Part shown: in pieces, positions 29,371 to 29,396 of the stretch
Layout of the letters: each line of letters starts with the position of its first letter
Numbering within the stretch: position 1 is the stretch's first letter
Assembly: GCA_934635545.1 (NCBI GenBank)
Contig: CAKTZN010000005.1
Span: 1-29,396 of the forward strand
Direction of reading: 5' to 3'
DNA: 29,396 nt
From: an uncultured Oscillospiraceae bacterium
Lineage (GTDB): Bacteria > Bacillota > Clostridia > Oscillospirales > Oscillospiraceae
The notes under the pieces: generated by a model
Database searches by the model: none
Seen by the model: only the letters and a program-made list of their open reading frames with translations
What the model was told of the DNA's origin: nothing
Made by a program: the position numbers and the translations under genes

Positions 29371-29396
29371 CCTGCTGAGAGCCGACCTGTTCCGCC
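29363..29396 (+). CDS. ABC transporter permease, N-terminal fragment
   Basis: Eleven codons (MRNLLRADLFR) run off the right edge. The ATG lies within the last codons of the ATPase gene, with GGAGG about 9 nt upstream. The basic start MRNLLRADLFR is common in BcrB/lantibiotic-type permeases that accompany such ATPases. The assignment rests mainly on context. Confidence 0.65.
   Translation, partial: MRNLLRADLFR

Noticed and set aside
1..29396. CRISPR arrays, rRNA genes, insertion sequences or integrase genes
   Set aside because: No regularly spaced repeats of CRISPR type, no rRNA-like sequence and no transposase or recombinase motif were seen on either strand.

Overview
The window looks like the chromosome of a high-GC, anaerobic, Gram-positive gut-type Clostridia (Oscillospiraceae-like). 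This is inferred from a BspA-type leucine-rich-repeat surface protein, a dockerin-bearing GLUG-repeat protein, lipoprotein signal peptides, strong AGGAGG ribosome-binding sites, Ktr-type potassium uptake, an anaerobic molybdenum-cofactor (Moco) set and a cysteine-rich KTR protein. No outer-membrane gene is visible. Genes from 1 to about 25.3 kb lie on the minus strand; from 25.4 kb on they lie on the plus strand.

Layout. (1) 1-2254: potassium module, ktrB-ktrA-(new small membrane protein), followed by the first codons of a KdpD/Usp-like gene with its own promoter. (2) 2255-2861: no protein gene. It holds the ktrB promoter, several strong hairpins, the exact 3' half of a tRNA-Thr(GGU) followed by a terminator, a second tRNA 3' fragment with its own terminator, and a 46-bp inverted repeat. 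(3) 2862-4217: NCS2 nucleobase permease with a strong promoter and a structured leader. (4) 4502-19271: a minus-strand block of metallophosphatase, IclR regulator, FecB-type lipoprotein, membrane-anchored secreted protein, MotA/TolQ/ExbB-like channel, DUF2149 ExbD-like partner, FecD permease, FecE ATPase, dockerin/GLUG protein and, from its own promoter, a giant LRR protein. Most junctions are ATGA overlaps or only a few bases. (5) 19454-19535: a second copy of the tRNA-3'-half plus terminator repeat, so regions 3 and 4 lie between two related repeats about 17 kb apart. (6) 19679-25303: modC-modB-modA and moeA-like-MOSC-moaC-moaA, read leftwards. (7) 25465-26723: a second IclR regulator translationally coupled to mogA, divergent from moaA. 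(8) 26907-29396: TetR regulator, KTR zinc-ribbon protein, OmpR-type response regulator, BcrA-like ABC ATPase and the start of its permease.

How it may work together. Block 4 pairs an ExbB/ExbD-like proton-driven energiser with a FecBCD importer and large surface proteins in a cell that should lack an outer membrane. The anchored 448-aa protein and the LRR protein appear to share a domain. One 17-bp palindrome, about GTTCCGCAWTRCGGAAC, sits upstream of three promoters (block-4 operon, LRR gene, NCS2 permease), which suggests one regulon, plausibly run by the IclR protein encoded in the operon. A close IclR paralogue stands beside the Moco genes, and molybdate uptake (modABC) is next door. A role of block 4 in capturing a metal, oxyanion, tetrapyrrole or cofactor is therefore a reasonable hypothesis, but the sequence does not show the substrate.
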